A stretch of 64,000 nucleotides of DNA, from assembly GCF_014168815.1 (NCBI RefSeq), contig NZ_AP021972.1, positions 558,001 through 622,000 of the forward strand, in the 5' to 3' direction. How positions within the stretch are numbered: position 1 is the first letter of the stretch; each line of letters opens with the position of its first letter. Shown here piece after piece: positions 41,787 through 51,206 of this stretch. The position numbers and the translations under genes were made by a program. Source of the stretch: Klebsiella sp. WP3-W18-ESBL-02 (GTDB lineage: Bacteria > Pseudomonadota > Gammaproteobacteria > Enterobacterales > Enterobacteriaceae). The notes beneath the pieces were generated by a model. It saw only the letters and a program-made list of their open reading frames with translations, made no database searches and had not been told where the DNA came from.

Positions 41787-41815
41787 TTGTCAAAGGCTCG
41801 CGTTTTGCGTAATAT
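41787..41815 (+). promoter_or_regulatory. rplU-rpmA promoter
   Basis: TTGTCA (41787-41792), 17 bp and TAATAT (41810-41815) make a good sigma-70 promoter about 70 bp before rplU. A GCGCAC/GTGCGC stem follows in the leader at 41832-41860. Confidence 0.75.
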
Positions 41816-41885
41816 TCGCGCCCTATTGTGAATATTTATAGCGCACTCTGAATCACACGAAGATGTGCGCGGAAGCGGAGTTTAT

Positions 41886-42197
41886 ATGTACGCGGTTTTC
41901 CAAAGTGGTGGTAAACAACACCGAGTAAGCGAAGGTCAGACCGTTCGCCTGGAAAAGCTGGACATCGCAACTGGTGAATCTGTTGATTTCACTGAAGTTC
42001 TGATGATCGCAAACGGTGAAGAAGTCAAAATCGGCGTTCCTTTCGTTGATGGCGGCGTTATCAAAGCTGAAGTTGTTGCTCACGGTCGTGGCGAGAAAGT
42101 TAAAATTGTTAAGTTTCGTCGTCGTAAACACTACCGTAAGCAGCAGGGCCATCGTCAGTGGTTCACTGATGTGAAAATCACTGGCATCAGCGCTTAA
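41886..42197 (+). CDS. rplU: 50S ribosomal protein L21
   Basis: L21 binds 23S rRNA in the large subunit. The ATG at 41886 gives 103 residues, the E. coli length (MYAVFQSGGKQHRV...DVKITGISA). It has the basic KFRRRKHYRKQQGHRQW segment. It starts the L21-L27 operon, often continued by yhbE and obgE. Confidence 0.98.
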   Translation: MYAVFQSGGKQHRVSEGQTVRLEKLDIATGESVDFTEVLMIANGEEVKIGVPFVDGGVIKAEVVAHGRGEKVKIVKFRRRKHYRKQQGHRQWFTDVKITGISA

Positions 42198-42216
42198 GTT
42201 AAGGGGAGCAGATTAA

Positions 42217-42474
42217 ATGGCACATAAAAAGGCTGGCGGCTCGACTCGTAACGGTCGCGATTCAGAAGCTAAACGTCTGGGCGTAAAACGCTTCGGCGGT
42301 GAAACAGTTCTGGCTGGTAGCATCATCGTTCGTCAACGTGGTACCAAATTCCACGCTGGCTCCAACGTTGGTTGCGGCAAAGACCACACTCTGTTTGCTA
42401 AAGCAGACGGTAAAGTGAAATTTGAAGTTAAAGGTCCGAATAACCGTAAATATATCAGCATCGTTGCTGAATAA
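42217..42474 (+). CDS. rpmA: 50S ribosomal protein L27
   Basis: L27 lies near the peptidyl transferase centre, with an N-terminal tail (MAHKKAGGSTRNGRDSEAKR) that reaches the P site. The 85 residues equal E. coli. It follows rplU by 19 bp with a GGGGAG ribosome binding site and ends at a terminator that may allow some read-through into yhbE-obgE. Confidence 0.98.
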   Translation: MAHKKAGGSTRNGRDSEAKRLGVKRFGGETVLAGSIIVRQRGTKFHAGSNVGCGKDHTLFAKADGKVKFEVKGPNNRKYISIVAE

Positions 42475-42499
42475 GTTATTCGCGTCCCGGTAACGGATA

Positions 42500-42530
42500 A
42501 AAGCCCCGCAACACGTTGCGGGGCTTTTTA
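42500..42530 (+). terminator. rplU-rpmA terminator
   Basis: AGCCCCGCAA (42502-42511), loop CACG and TTGCGGGGCT (42516-42525) are followed by TTTT. Confidence 0.95.
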
Positions 42531-42577
42531 CATTCGACGCCAGGAAAATGATAGTTTGTCGCGCTAGAGAATCCGGT

Positions 42578-43543
42578 ATGAAGCAACAGGCGGGTATAGG
42601 TATTCTGTTGGCGCTCACCACGGCGATATGCTGGGGTGCACTGCCGATTGCGATGAAGCAGGTTCTGGAGGTCATGGAACCGCCTACCGTCGTGTTCTAC
42701 CGTTTTTTGATGGCCAGCTGTGGTCTGGGCCTGATTTTGACCTGGAAGCGCAAGCTGCCCTCTCTGCAGCTTTTTCGCAACCCGCGTTGGCTGGTGCTGC
42801 TGCTGATTGCCACCGGCGGTCTGTTTGGCAACTTCGTGCTGTTTAGCTCTTCGCTACAGTACGTCAGCCCGACGGCGTCGCAGGTGATTGGCCAGCTCTC
42901 GCCCGTCGGCATGATGGTGGCGAGCGTCTTTATCCTCAAAGAAAAGATGCGCGGCACGCAGATTATCGGCGCGACCATGCTGATCTGCGGGCTGGTGATG
43001 TTCTTTAACACCAGCCTGATTGAAATTTTTACCCGTCTGACCGATTACACCTGGGGCGTTATCTTCGGTGTCGGTGCGGCGATGGTCTGGGTGAGCTACG
43101 GCGTCGCGCAAAAGGTGTTATTGCGACGGATGGCCTCACAGCAGATTCTCTTTTTATTGTACACTTTATGTACAATTGCACTGCTGCCGTTAGCAAAACC
43201 CGGTGTCATCGGGCAACTGAGCGACTGGCAGCTAGCCTGTCTGATCTTTTGTGGTCTGAACACACTGGTCGGCTATGGGGCGCTGGCGGAAGCCATGGCG
43301 CGCTGGCAGGCGGCGCAGGTGAGCGCGTTAGTTACGCTGACTCCCCTGTTCACCCTGTTATTTTCAGATTTATTATCAATGGCCTGGCCCGATTTCTTCG
43401 CCAGACCGATGTTGAACCTTTTAGGTTACCTCGGTGCGTTTGTCGTGGTTGCGGGCGCGATGTATTCCGCCATTGGTCATCGTCTATGGGGGCGGTGGCG
43501 TAAGCGTGAAGCGGTTGTTCCGTTACCCCGCGCAGGCGAATGA
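42578..43543 (+). CDS. yhbE: EamA-family inner-membrane transporter YhbE
   Basis: YhbE is a ten-helix member of the drug/metabolite transporter superfamily with two EamA repeats (about 5-135 and 155-300). The ATG at 42578 gives 321 residues, the E. coli length, starting MKQQAGIGILLALTTAICWG; a start ten codons upstream has no ribosome binding site. The conserved PTASQVIGQLSPVGMM segment lies in the first repeat. The substrate is unknown. It is 15 bp upstream of obgE and probably shares its transcript. Confidence 0.94.
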   Translation: MKQQAGIGILLALTTAICWGALPIAMKQVLEVMEPPTVVFYRFLMASCGLGLILTWKRKLPSLQLFRNPRWLVLLLIATGGLFGNFVLFSSSLQYVSPTASQVIGQLSPVGMMVASVFILKEKMRGTQIIGATMLICGLVMFFNTSLIEIFTRLTDYTWGVIFGVGAAMVWVSYGVAQKVLLRRMASQQILFLLYTLCTIALLPLAKPGVIGQLSDWQLACLIFCGLNTLVGYGALAEAMARWQAAQVSALVTLTPLFTLLFSDLLSMAWPDFFARPMLNLLGYLGAFVVVAGAMYSAIGHRLWGRWRKREAVVPLPRAGE

Positions 43544-44734
<1,191 letters not shown>

Positions 44735-44744
44735 TCTCCTCGTA

Positions 44745-44775
44745 GCCGGATGGCGCTTGCGCTTATCCGGCCTAC
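44745..44775. repeat. REP element after obgE
   Basis: An imperfect palindrome from GCCGGATGGCGCTTGCGCTT to GGCCTAC lies 10 bp beyond the obgE stop. Confidence 0.85.
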
Positions 44776-44782
44776 AATATGC

Positions 44783-44809
44783 AACGGGCCGCAAATGCGG
44801 CCCGTTTTG
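44783..44809 (+). terminator. obgE/dacB terminator
   Basis: AACGGGCCGC (44783-44792) pairs with GCGGCCCGTT (44797-44806), followed by TTG. It lies between two REP units, between the convergent ends of obgE and dacB. Confidence 0.88.
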
Positions 44810-44818
44810 TTATGTGCT

Positions 44819-44857
44819 TGTAGGCCGGATAAGACGCGTTAGCGTCGCCATCCGGCA
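44819..44857. repeat. REP element before the dacB end
   Basis: A second REP unit (GTAGGCCGGATAAGACGCGT...CCATCCGGC) lies in the opposite orientation to the unit at 44745-44775, so the two frame the terminator as a BIME-like arrangement. Confidence 0.85.
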
Positions 44858-44866
44858 AGCGCGCAC

Positions 44867-46300
44867 TCAGTTATTCTGATAAATATCTTTGTACAATCGG
44901 CTTTCAAAGCGCACCAGCGGAATACGGCGGTTACGCTGATCGGCCGGCGACACGGCATAGCCCGAGAGATACTGCACGAAGGCCATCCGCTGCCCGCTGG
45001 CGGTGGTGATAAAGCCCGCCAGGTTGTATACGCCCTGCAATGAACCGGTTTTTGCCGATACTTTGCCGTCAACGCCTGCCTGGTGTAGGCCAGCGCGGTA
45101 CTGCAGTGAACCGTCGTGGCCGGCGAGAGGCAGCATCGAGATAAAGTTCAGCTCATTATCATGCTGGGCGATGTACTGAAGCGCTTGCATCATAGTGGCG
45201 GGGGCAATCAGGTTATGACGTGAAAGCCCGGAGCCGTCGGCGATAATCGTATTACCGAGATCAACCCCTGCCTGCTGGCGCAGAATCTGCCGTACCGCAT
45301 CGGAACCCGCACGCCAGGTACCGGGCACACCAAAGCGTGCATGGCCAATCATGCGGAATACCGTGTCGGCAATCATGTTGTCGGATTTCTTCAGCATAAT
45401 CTTCAGCAGATCGTGCAGCGGCGCGGACTGTTTGCTGGCAATCACCGTTCCCGGCTCGTTGACCAGCGTCTGGCGCAGCAGGGTGCCGCTATAGGTGATA
45501 CCCGCTTGCTTAAGCTCATCTTTGATAATCGCCCCGGCATAGCTTGCGCCATCCTGAATGGCGAACGCCAGCGGCAACGGTTCGGCACGCTGTGGCAGAC
45601 AGCCGGTGAGCGTATAGCGGTTGAGATCGCCCGGCACCACGTCCAGCTCGCAGTATTGTGCCTCCGGTGAGCCTTTCGCCAGCGTTCGCACCTGGCTGAA
45701 CATGGTCACCGGGTAGTAAGAGGCGATGCGAATGAACGCCAGATCGTTGGCTTTTTGCGCGCTGTAAAGCGAGATCGAGAAGCAGTTGCGGTCAACGATG
45801 GCGGCGGCTGGCGGTGCGCTGAAGCACTGGGTCATGTCGTTCCATGGCCAGCCGGGCGCTTTATCGTGGCTGGCAAAAATCGAGGTGTCGATCAGTACGT
45901 TGCCCTCAATGGTCTGCACGCCGGCCTTTTTCAGCGCTGCGACCATATTGCGAAGATCCTGGCGTCTTAGCGTAGGATCACCACCAAATCGCGCAATCAG
46001 GTCACCTTTAAGCGTCCCGTTATCAATGCTGCCTTTGCTCTCCAGCGTGGTGGTAAAACGAAAATCAGGCCCGAGCTGCAACAGCGCTGCCAGCGCGGTG
46101 AGCACCTTTTGGGTACTGGCCGGTAGCGCCATCTGCTGGCCATGGTAGTCAATCAGTGGCGCAGGGGCGCCCACTTTCTGCACCAACAGCGCGAGGTTGG
46201 CCCCGGCAGGAAGTTGATTGATATACTCATCAACATTCGCGGCCTGAACGCTAAACGCTATACTGGTGGTCAATCCGATGATAAATCTGGAAAATCGCAT
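44867..46300 (-). CDS. dacB: D-alanyl-D-alanine carboxypeptidase/endopeptidase DacB (PBP4)
   Basis: PBP4 is a periplasmic class C penicillin-binding protein that removes terminal D-alanine and cuts peptide cross-links. The 477 residues equal E. coli. A signal peptide ends near VQA-ANVDEY (residue 20). Active-site motifs are Ser62-x-x-Lys65 (ASTQK), SDN near 306 and KTG near 417 (SAKTGSLQ). It is divergent from greA. In several Gram-negative bacteria loss of PBP4 raises AmpC expression; nothing here suggests a defect. Confidence 0.97.
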   Translation of the reverse strand: MRFSRFIIGLTTSIAFSVQAANVDEYINQLPAGANLALLVQKVGAPAPLIDYHGQQMALPASTQKVLTALAALLQLGPDFRFTTTLESKGSIDNGTLKGDLIARFGGDPTLRRQDLRNMVAALKKAGVQTIEGNVLIDTSIFASHDKAPGWPWNDMTQCFSAPPAAAIVDRNCFSISLYSAQKANDLAFIRIASYYPVTMFSQVRTLAKGSPEAQYCELDVVPGDLNRYTLTGCLPQRAEPLPLAFAIQDGASYAGAIIKDELKQAGITYSGTLLRQTLVNEPGTVIASKQSAPLHDLLKIMLKKSDNMIADTVFRMIGHARFGVPGTWRAGSDAVRQILRQQAGVDLGNTIIADGSGLSRHNLIAPATMMQALQYIAQHDNELNFISMLPLAGHDGSLQYRAGLHQAGVDGKVSAKTGSLQGVYNLAGFITTASGQRMAFVQYLSGYAVSPADQRNRRIPLVRFESRLYKDIYQNN

Positions 46301-46365
46301 ATTCTCGCGCTAACAACCTGGAAACAAGCCGTCATACTACGGCGCAACGCCCTGTAAAGTAAACG

Positions 46366-46394
46366 ATGACCCGTAGTGAACTTCAGGGTAAAAT
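46366..46394 (+). promoter_or_regulatory. greA promoter
   Basis: ATGACC (46366-46371), 17 bp and TAAAAT (46389-46394) form a plausible sigma-70 promoter 150 bp before greA. The start of transcription would be near 46401, just before the GraL-like leader hairpin. Confidence 0.6.
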
Positions 46395-46400
46395 GCGTAT

Positions 46401-46454
46401 CAAATTAAAAATTACTGCTGACCTGGGGCTTTGTACCCGGGTCGGTTTTCTTTT
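46401..46454 (+). ncRNA. graL: GraL-like greA leader RNA
   Basis: In E. coli the greA leader yields the small RNA GraL by early termination. Here GACCTGGG (46420-46427) pairs with CCCGGGTC (46436-46443; one G-U pair), followed by GGTTTTCTTTT, an intrinsic terminator at the right distance from the predicted promoter. The 5' end is inferred from the promoter. Later stems at 46461-46483 (CCTGG/CCAGG) and 46500-46519 (GGAGCG/CGCTCC) continue the leader. Confidence 0.65.
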
Positions 46455-46546
46455 GCTTCTGGCCTGGCGTTGATAGCAACCCAGGCGGGCTGAGTAGCCG
46501 GAGCGGAGCTAACCGCTCCCAACAGGAATGTTCAAGAGGTATAACA

Positions 46547-47023
46547 ATGCAAGCTATTCCGATGACCCTTCGTGGTGCAGAAAAACTGCGTGAAGAACTG
46601 GATTTTCTGAAGTCCGTACGTCGCCCAGAGATTATTGCGGCCATCGCCGAAGCGCGCGAGCACGGCGACCTGAAAGAGAACGCTGAGTATCATGCTGCTC
46701 GTGAGCAGCAGGGCTTCTGCGAAGGTCGTATCAAAGATATCGAAGCGAAGCTGTCCAACGCGCAGGTTATCGACATCACCAAAATGCCGAATAACGGCCG
46801 CGTCATTTTCGGTTCTACCGTGAAGGTACTGAATCTGGACAACGATGAAGAGCAGACCTATCGCATCGTCGGTGACGATGAGGCTGACTTCAAACAGAAT
46901 CTGATTTCTGTGAACTCACCTATCGCCCGCGGCCTGATCGGCAAAGAACAGGACGATGTCGTGACTATCCGTACGCCGGGTGGTGAAGTTGAGTACGAAA
47001 TCATCAAAGTGGATTATCTGTAA
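46547..47023 (+). CDS. greA: Transcript cleavage factor GreA
   Basis: GreA enters the RNA polymerase secondary channel and stimulates cleavage of backtracked RNA. The 158 residues equal E. coli. An N-terminal coiled coil (about 1-75) carries the catalytic acidic tip Asp41 and Glu44 in the HGDLKENAEYH loop, and a C-terminal FKBP-like domain binds polymerase. It is monocistronic, with a GraL-type leader and a terminator. Confidence 0.98.
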   Translation: MQAIPMTLRGAEKLREELDFLKSVRRPEIIAAIAEAREHGDLKENAEYHAAREQQGFCEGRIKDIEAKLSNAQVIDITKMPNNGRVIFGSTVKVLNLDNDEEQTYRIVGDDEADFKQNLISVNSPIARGLIGKEQDDVVTIRTPGGEVEYEIIKVDYL

Positions 47024-47066
47024 ATTTTGTTCAACACTGAAAATGTTGACTGAGTGTAAAGATAAG

Positions 47067-47090
47067 AAAAAGGCCGCATAGCGGCCTTTT
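47067..47090 (+). terminator. greA terminator
   Basis: AAAAAGGCCGC (47067-47077) and GCGGCCTTTT (47081-47090) form a symmetrical hairpin that can end transcripts from both sides, though yhbY ends 87 bp away. A further inverted repeat ACACAA/TTGTGT lies at 47147-47160. Confidence 0.9.
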
Positions 47091-47177
47091 ATCAAGCATA
47101 AGAGCGTGGCATGTTGCTAGCCCTCGTAAAGGAAAACCCTCATTTAACACAATGTTGTGTCAGAAATTAGGATATTC

Positions 47178-47471
47178 TTAACGTGGCAGCGAGATTTTGC
47201 GTTCTTTACCAGGGCGATAAAGCACCAGCATTTTGCCGATGACCTGTACGTTACAGGCGCCGGTTTCGCGCACGATAGCGTCCACGATCAAGGTTTTGGT
47301 CTCGCGATCTTCCGAGGCGATTTTCACCTTGATAAGTTCATGGTGCTCTAACGCTTGTTCAATCTCGGCCAGTACCCCTTCGGTCAAACCATTGTTGCCA
47401 AGCATAACTACCGGCTTGAGCGGATGTGCCAGACCTTTCAGGTGCTGTTTTTGTTTAGTACTCAGATTCAT
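47178..47471 (-). CDS. yhbY: CRM-domain ribosome assembly protein YhbY
   Basis: YhbY is a 97-residue CRM-domain RNA-binding protein associated with pre-50S particles. The ATG at 47471 matches E. coli MNLSTKQKQHLKGLAHPLKP; longer starts are not conserved. The GxxG-type loop GNNGLTEG and the RETGACNVQVIGKMLVLYRP segment typify the domain. It is divergent from rlmE with 126 bp between starts. Confidence 0.95.
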   Translation of the reverse strand: MNLSTKQKQHLKGLAHPLKPVVMLGNNGLTEGVLAEIEQALEHHELIKVKIASEDRETKTLIVDAIVRETGACNVQVIGKMLVLYRPGKERKISLPR

Positions 47472-47597
47472 CGTATATTTTTGCTTACGTTGGGATTGAA
47501 AACGGGTCATTCTACCGCCATCTCCCATATATCGCCAAATGGCGCGTAGAAATTTACGCCAAAAGGTTACGATGAACTGTCCCGATGGGAATGTTAA

Positions 47598-48227
47598 ATG
47601 ACAGGTAAAAAGCGTTCTGCCAGCTCAAGCCGCTGGCTTCAGGAACACTTTAGCGATAAATATGTTCAAGAGGCACAGAAAAAGGGGTTACGTTCCCGTG
47701 CCTGGTTTAAACTTGATGAAATACAGCAAAGTGACAAACTTTTTAAGCCGGGGATGACGGTTGTCGATCTCGGTGCTGCGCCAGGAGGCTGGTCACAGCA
47801 CGTGGTCACGCAGATTGGCGGCAAAGGCCGCATCATCGCTTGCGATCTTTTACCTATGGATCCAATCGTTGGTGTGGACTTCCTTCAGGGCGATTTTCGT
47901 GATGAACTCGTCATGCAGGCATTACTCGAACGCGTGGGTGACAGTAAAGTACAAGTTGTCATGTCAGATATGGCACCAAACATGAGCGGAACGCCGGCGG
48001 TAGACATTCCCCGGGCCATGTATCTGGTGGAGCTGGCGCTTGAAATGGCGCGTGATGTGCTTGCGCCAGGCGGAAGTTTTGTAGTGAAGGTGTTCCAGGG
48101 CGAAGGCTTCGATGAGTATCTAAGGGAAATTCGCTCCCTGTTTACGAAGGTTAAAGTTCGTAAGCCGGACTCTTCGCGTGCGCGTTCACGCGAAGTGTAC
48201 ATTGTAGCGACCGGGCGAAAATCATAG
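47598..48227 (+). CDS. rlmE: 23S rRNA 2'-O-ribose U2552 methyltransferase RlmE
   Basis: RlmE (FtsJ, RrmJ) methylates U2552 of 23S rRNA late in 50S assembly. The 209 residues equal E. coli. The S-adenosylmethionine site is VVDLGAAPGGWSQHV near 55-68, and the K-D-K-E catalytic set includes Lys38, the aspartate in MSDMAPNMSG near 124 and the lysine in GSFVVKVFQG near 164. It precedes ftsH by 92 bp and is likely co-transcribed with it; both are heat-shock genes in E. coli. Confidence 0.98.
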   Translation: MTGKKRSASSSRWLQEHFSDKYVQEAQKKGLRSRAWFKLDEIQQSDKLFKPGMTVVDLGAAPGGWSQHVVTQIGGKGRIIACDLLPMDPIVGVDFLQGDFRDELVMQALLERVGDSKVQVVMSDMAPNMSGTPAVDIPRAMYLVELALEMARDVLAPGGSFVVKVFQGEGFDEYLREIRSLFTKVKVRKPDSSRARSREVYIVATGRKS

Positions 48228-48319
48228 ACGGTGGTTTTTCAAACGAAAGTTTTGAAAGAAACTGGATATAGAGTATCCTGACGCTGTTTTTAACACAGTT
48301 GTAATAAGAGGTTAATCCC

Positions 48320-50263
48320 TTGAGTGACATGGCGAAAAACCTAATACTCTGGCTGGTCATTGCCGTTGTGCTGATGTCAGTATTCCAGAGCTTTGGGCCC
48401 AGCGAATCGAACAGCCATAAGGTGGATTATTCTACCTTCCTGCAAGAGGTCAATAACGACCAGGTTCGCGAAGCGCGTATCAACGGACGTGAGATCAACG
48501 TTACCAAGAAAGATAGTAACCGTTACACGACCTACATCCCGGTTAACGATCCGAAGCTGCTTGATAACCTGCTGACGAAAAACGTCAAAGTGGTTGGCGA
48601 GCCGCCAGAAGAGCCGAGCCTGCTGGCGTCGATCTTCATTTCCTGGTTCCCGATGCTGCTGCTTATCGGCGTCTGGATCTTCTTCATGCGTCAAATGCAG
48701 GGCGGCGGTGGCAAAGGTGCCATGTCGTTCGGTAAGAGCAAAGCGCGCATGCTGACGGAAGATCAGATCAAAACCACTTTTGCCGATGTTGCGGGCTGCG
48801 ACGAAGCGAAAGAGGAAGTGGGCGAACTGGTTGAATACCTGCGTGAGCCGAGCCGTTTCCAGAAGTTGGGCGGTAAGATTCCGAAAGGCGTCCTGATGGT
48901 CGGTCCTCCGGGTACCGGTAAAACGCTGCTGGCGAAAGCCATTGCCGGCGAAGCCAAGGTGCCGTTCTTTACCATTTCCGGTTCTGACTTCGTGGAAATG
49001 TTCGTGGGCGTCGGCGCATCTCGTGTGCGTGACATGTTCGAACAGGCCAAGAAAGCAGCACCGTGCATCATCTTCATCGATGAAATCGACGCCGTCGGTC
49101 GCCAGCGTGGCGCAGGGCTGGGCGGTGGTCACGATGAACGTGAGCAAACGCTGAACCAGATGCTGGTTGAGATGGATGGCTTCGAAGGTAACGAAGGTAT
49201 CATCGTTATCGCGGCAACTAACCGTCCAGACGTACTTGACCCGGCGCTGCTGCGTCCAGGCCGTTTCGACCGTCAGGTTGTGGTCGGTCTGCCAGACGTT
49301 CGCGGTCGTGAACAGATTCTGAAAGTGCATATGCGTCGCGTACCGCTGGCGCCGGATATCGATGCGGCAATCATTGCTCGCGGTACTCCGGGCTTCTCCG
49401 GTGCAGACCTGGCGAACCTGGTGAACGAAGCGGCGCTGTTTGCTGCTCGTGGCAACAAACGCGTTGTGTCGATGGTTGAGTTCGAGAAAGCGAAAGACAA
49501 AATCATGATGGGTGCGGAACGTCGCTCCATGGTGATGACGGAAGCGCAGAAAGAATCTACCGCGTATCACGAAGCGGGCCACGCGATTATCGGTCGCCTG
49601 GTGCCGGAACACGATCCGGTGCACAAAGTAACGATTATCCCGCGCGGCCGTGCGCTGGGTGTAACCTTCTTCCTGCCTGAAGGCGATGCGATCAGCGCCA
49701 GCCGTCAGAAGCTGGAAAGCCAGATCTCGACCCTGTACGGCGGTCGTCTGGCGGAAGAGATCATCTACGGCGTTGAGCATGTATCCACCGGTGCGTCGAA
49801 CGACATTAAAGTCGCGACCAACCTGGCGCGTAACATGGTCACCCAGTGGGGCTTCTCCGACAAACTCGGTCCGTTGCTGTATGCAGAAGAAGAGGGCGAA
49901 GTATTCCTGGGCCGTAGCGTCGCGAAAGCGAAACATATGTCCGATGAAACCGCGCGTATCATCGACCAGGAAGTGAAGTCGCTCGTGGAACGTAACTACA
50001 ACCGCGCGCGCCAGCTTCTGAACGACAACATGGACATTCTGCATGCCATGAAAGATGCGCTCATGAAATATGAGACCATCGATGCACCGCAGATTGACGA
50101 CCTGATGGCTCGCCGCGACGTGCGTCCGCCAGCAGGTTGGGAAGAACCGGGTTCATCCAACAACAACTCGGGCAGCACCGGTAAACCAAGTGCGCCGCGT
50201 CCGGTTGATGAACCACGTGCGCCGGACTCTGGCACCATGTCAGAGCAACTGGGCGACAAATAA
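48320..50263 (+). CDS. ftsH: ATP-dependent zinc metalloprotease FtsH
   Basis: FtsH is the essential inner-membrane AAA protease that degrades LpxC, sigma-32, SecY and other proteins. Two membrane helices (about 8-24 and 100-120) flank a periplasmic domain; the AAA domain has Walker A GPPGTGKT near 195-202 and a second region of homology; the zinc site is HEAGH near 417-421. Two starts fit: TTG at 48320 (647 residues) has GAGG eight bases upstream, while ATG at 48329 gives the 644-residue form usually listed for E. coli. The tail is low-complexity, rich in N, S and P. A terminator follows. Confidence 0.97.
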   Translation: MSDMAKNLILWLVIAVVLMSVFQSFGPSESNSHKVDYSTFLQEVNNDQVREARINGREINVTKKDSNRYTTYIPVNDPKLLDNLLTKNVKVVGEPPEEPSLLASIFISWFPMLLLIGVWIFFMRQMQGGGGKGAMSFGKSKARMLTEDQIKTTFADVAGCDEAKEEVGELVEYLREPSRFQKLGGKIPKGVLMVGPPGTGKTLLAKAIAGEAKVPFFTISGSDFVEMFVGVGASRVRDMFEQAKKAAPCIIFIDEIDAVGRQRGAGLGGGHDEREQTLNQMLVEMDGFEGNEGIIVIAATNRPDVLDPALLRPGRFDRQVVVGLPDVRGREQILKVHMRRVPLAPDIDAAIIARGTPGFSGADLANLVNEAALFAARGNKRVVSMVEFEKAKDKIMMGAERRSMVMTEAQKESTAYHEAGHAIIGRLVPEHDPVHKVTIIPRGRALGVTFFLPEGDAISASRQKLESQISTLYGGRLAEEIIYGVEHVSTGASNDIKVATNLARNMVTQWGFSDKLGPLLYAEEEGEVFLGRSVAKAKHMSDETARIIDQEVKSLVERNYNRARQLLNDNMDILHAMKDALMKYETIDAPQIDDLMARRDVRPPAGWEEPGSSNNNSGSTGKPSAPRPVDEPRAPDSGTMSEQLGDK

Positions 50264-50296
50264 GTTCTCCCCCGTGGAAGACTGCGTTGTACCTGA

Positions 50297-50324
50297 AACC
50301 CTGGGGCTTGCCCCGGGGTTTTTT
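50297..50324 (+). terminator. rlmE-ftsH terminator
   Basis: AACCCTGGGGC and GCCCCGGGGTT pair around a TT loop with one mismatch, followed by TTTT. It lies about 35 bp after ftsH and before folP. Confidence 0.92.
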
Positions 50325-50357
50325 ATATTCAGAAATCAATAATTAAAAGGATTCGAT

Positions 50358-51206
50358 ATGAAACTCACCGCCCAGGGCTCCATCCTGGATCTCTCCCATC
50401 CACACGTGATGGGGATCCTCAACGTCACGCCGGACTCTTTCTCCGACGGTGGCACGCACAATACGCTGGTTGAGGCGGTGAAACATGCGAACCTGATGAT
50501 TAACGCGGGCGCGACCATCGTTGACGTAGGCGGCGAGTCCACTCGCCCGGGCGCGCTGGACGTGAGCGTGGAAGAAGAGCTTGATCGCGTTATCCCAGTG
50601 GTGGAAGCGATCGCCCAGCGCTTTGAAGTGTGGATCTCTGTCGATACGTCTAAGCCTGAAGTGATTCGTGAGTCTGCCCGTGCCGGAGCGCACATCATTA
50701 ACGATATCCGCTCGCTCAGCGAGCCGGGCGCGCTCGAAGCTGCGGCCGAAACCGGACTGCCCGTTTCGCTGATGCATATGCAGGGCAACCCAAAAACCAT
50801 GCAGGATGCGCCGAAGTATGACGATGTCTTTGCTGAGGTAAATCAGTATTTTATTGAACAGATTGCCCGCTGCGAACGGGCAGGAATCTCAAAAGATAAA
50901 TTGTTGCTCGACCCGGGGTTCGGTTTCGGTAAAAATCTGTCCCATAACTATGCATTACTGGCGCGTTTGTCAGAGTTCCATCATTTCGGCCTGCCGCTGT
51001 TTGTCGGCATGTCGCGTAAATCAATGATTGGTCAACTGCTGAACGTGGGGCCGTCGGAGCGCCTTAGCGGCAGCCTGGCGTGCGCGGTGATTGCTGCCAT
51101 GCAGGGCGCGCATATTGTTCGCGTCCACGACGTCAAAGAAACTGTTGAAGCGATGCGTGTGGTTGAGGCCACCTTGTCTGCGAAGGGAAATAAACGTTAT
51201 GAGTAA
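50358..51206 (+). CDS. folP: Dihydropteroate synthase FolP
   Basis: FolP joins 4-aminobenzoate to the pterin diphosphate in folate synthesis and is the sulfonamide target. The 282 residues equal E. coli. Loop 1 NVTPDSFSDGG (about 22-32), DVGGESTRPGA (about 56-66) and the C-terminal RVHDVKETVEAMRV are intact, with no sign of a resistance insertion near Phe28 or Pro64. Its end overlaps the glmM start by 8 bp. Confidence 0.98.
   Translation: MKLTAQGSILDLSHPHVMGILNVTPDSFSDGGTHNTLVEAVKHANLMINAGATIVDVGGESTRPGALDVSVEEELDRVIPVVEAIAQRFEVWISVDTSKPEVIRESARAGAHIINDIRSLSEPGALEAAAETGLPVSLMHMQGNPKTMQDAPKYDDVFAEVNQYFIEQIARCERAGISKDKLLLDPGFGFGKNLSHNYALLARLSEFHHFGLPLFVGMSRKSMIGQLLNVGPSERLSGSLACAVIAAMQGAHIVRVHDVKETVEAMRVVEATLSAKGNKRYE

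Noticed and set aside
50061..50339. Small minus-strand frame over the ftsH end
   Set aside because: It begins in the ftsH terminator hairpin, lacks a ribosome binding site and mirrors ftsH codons.
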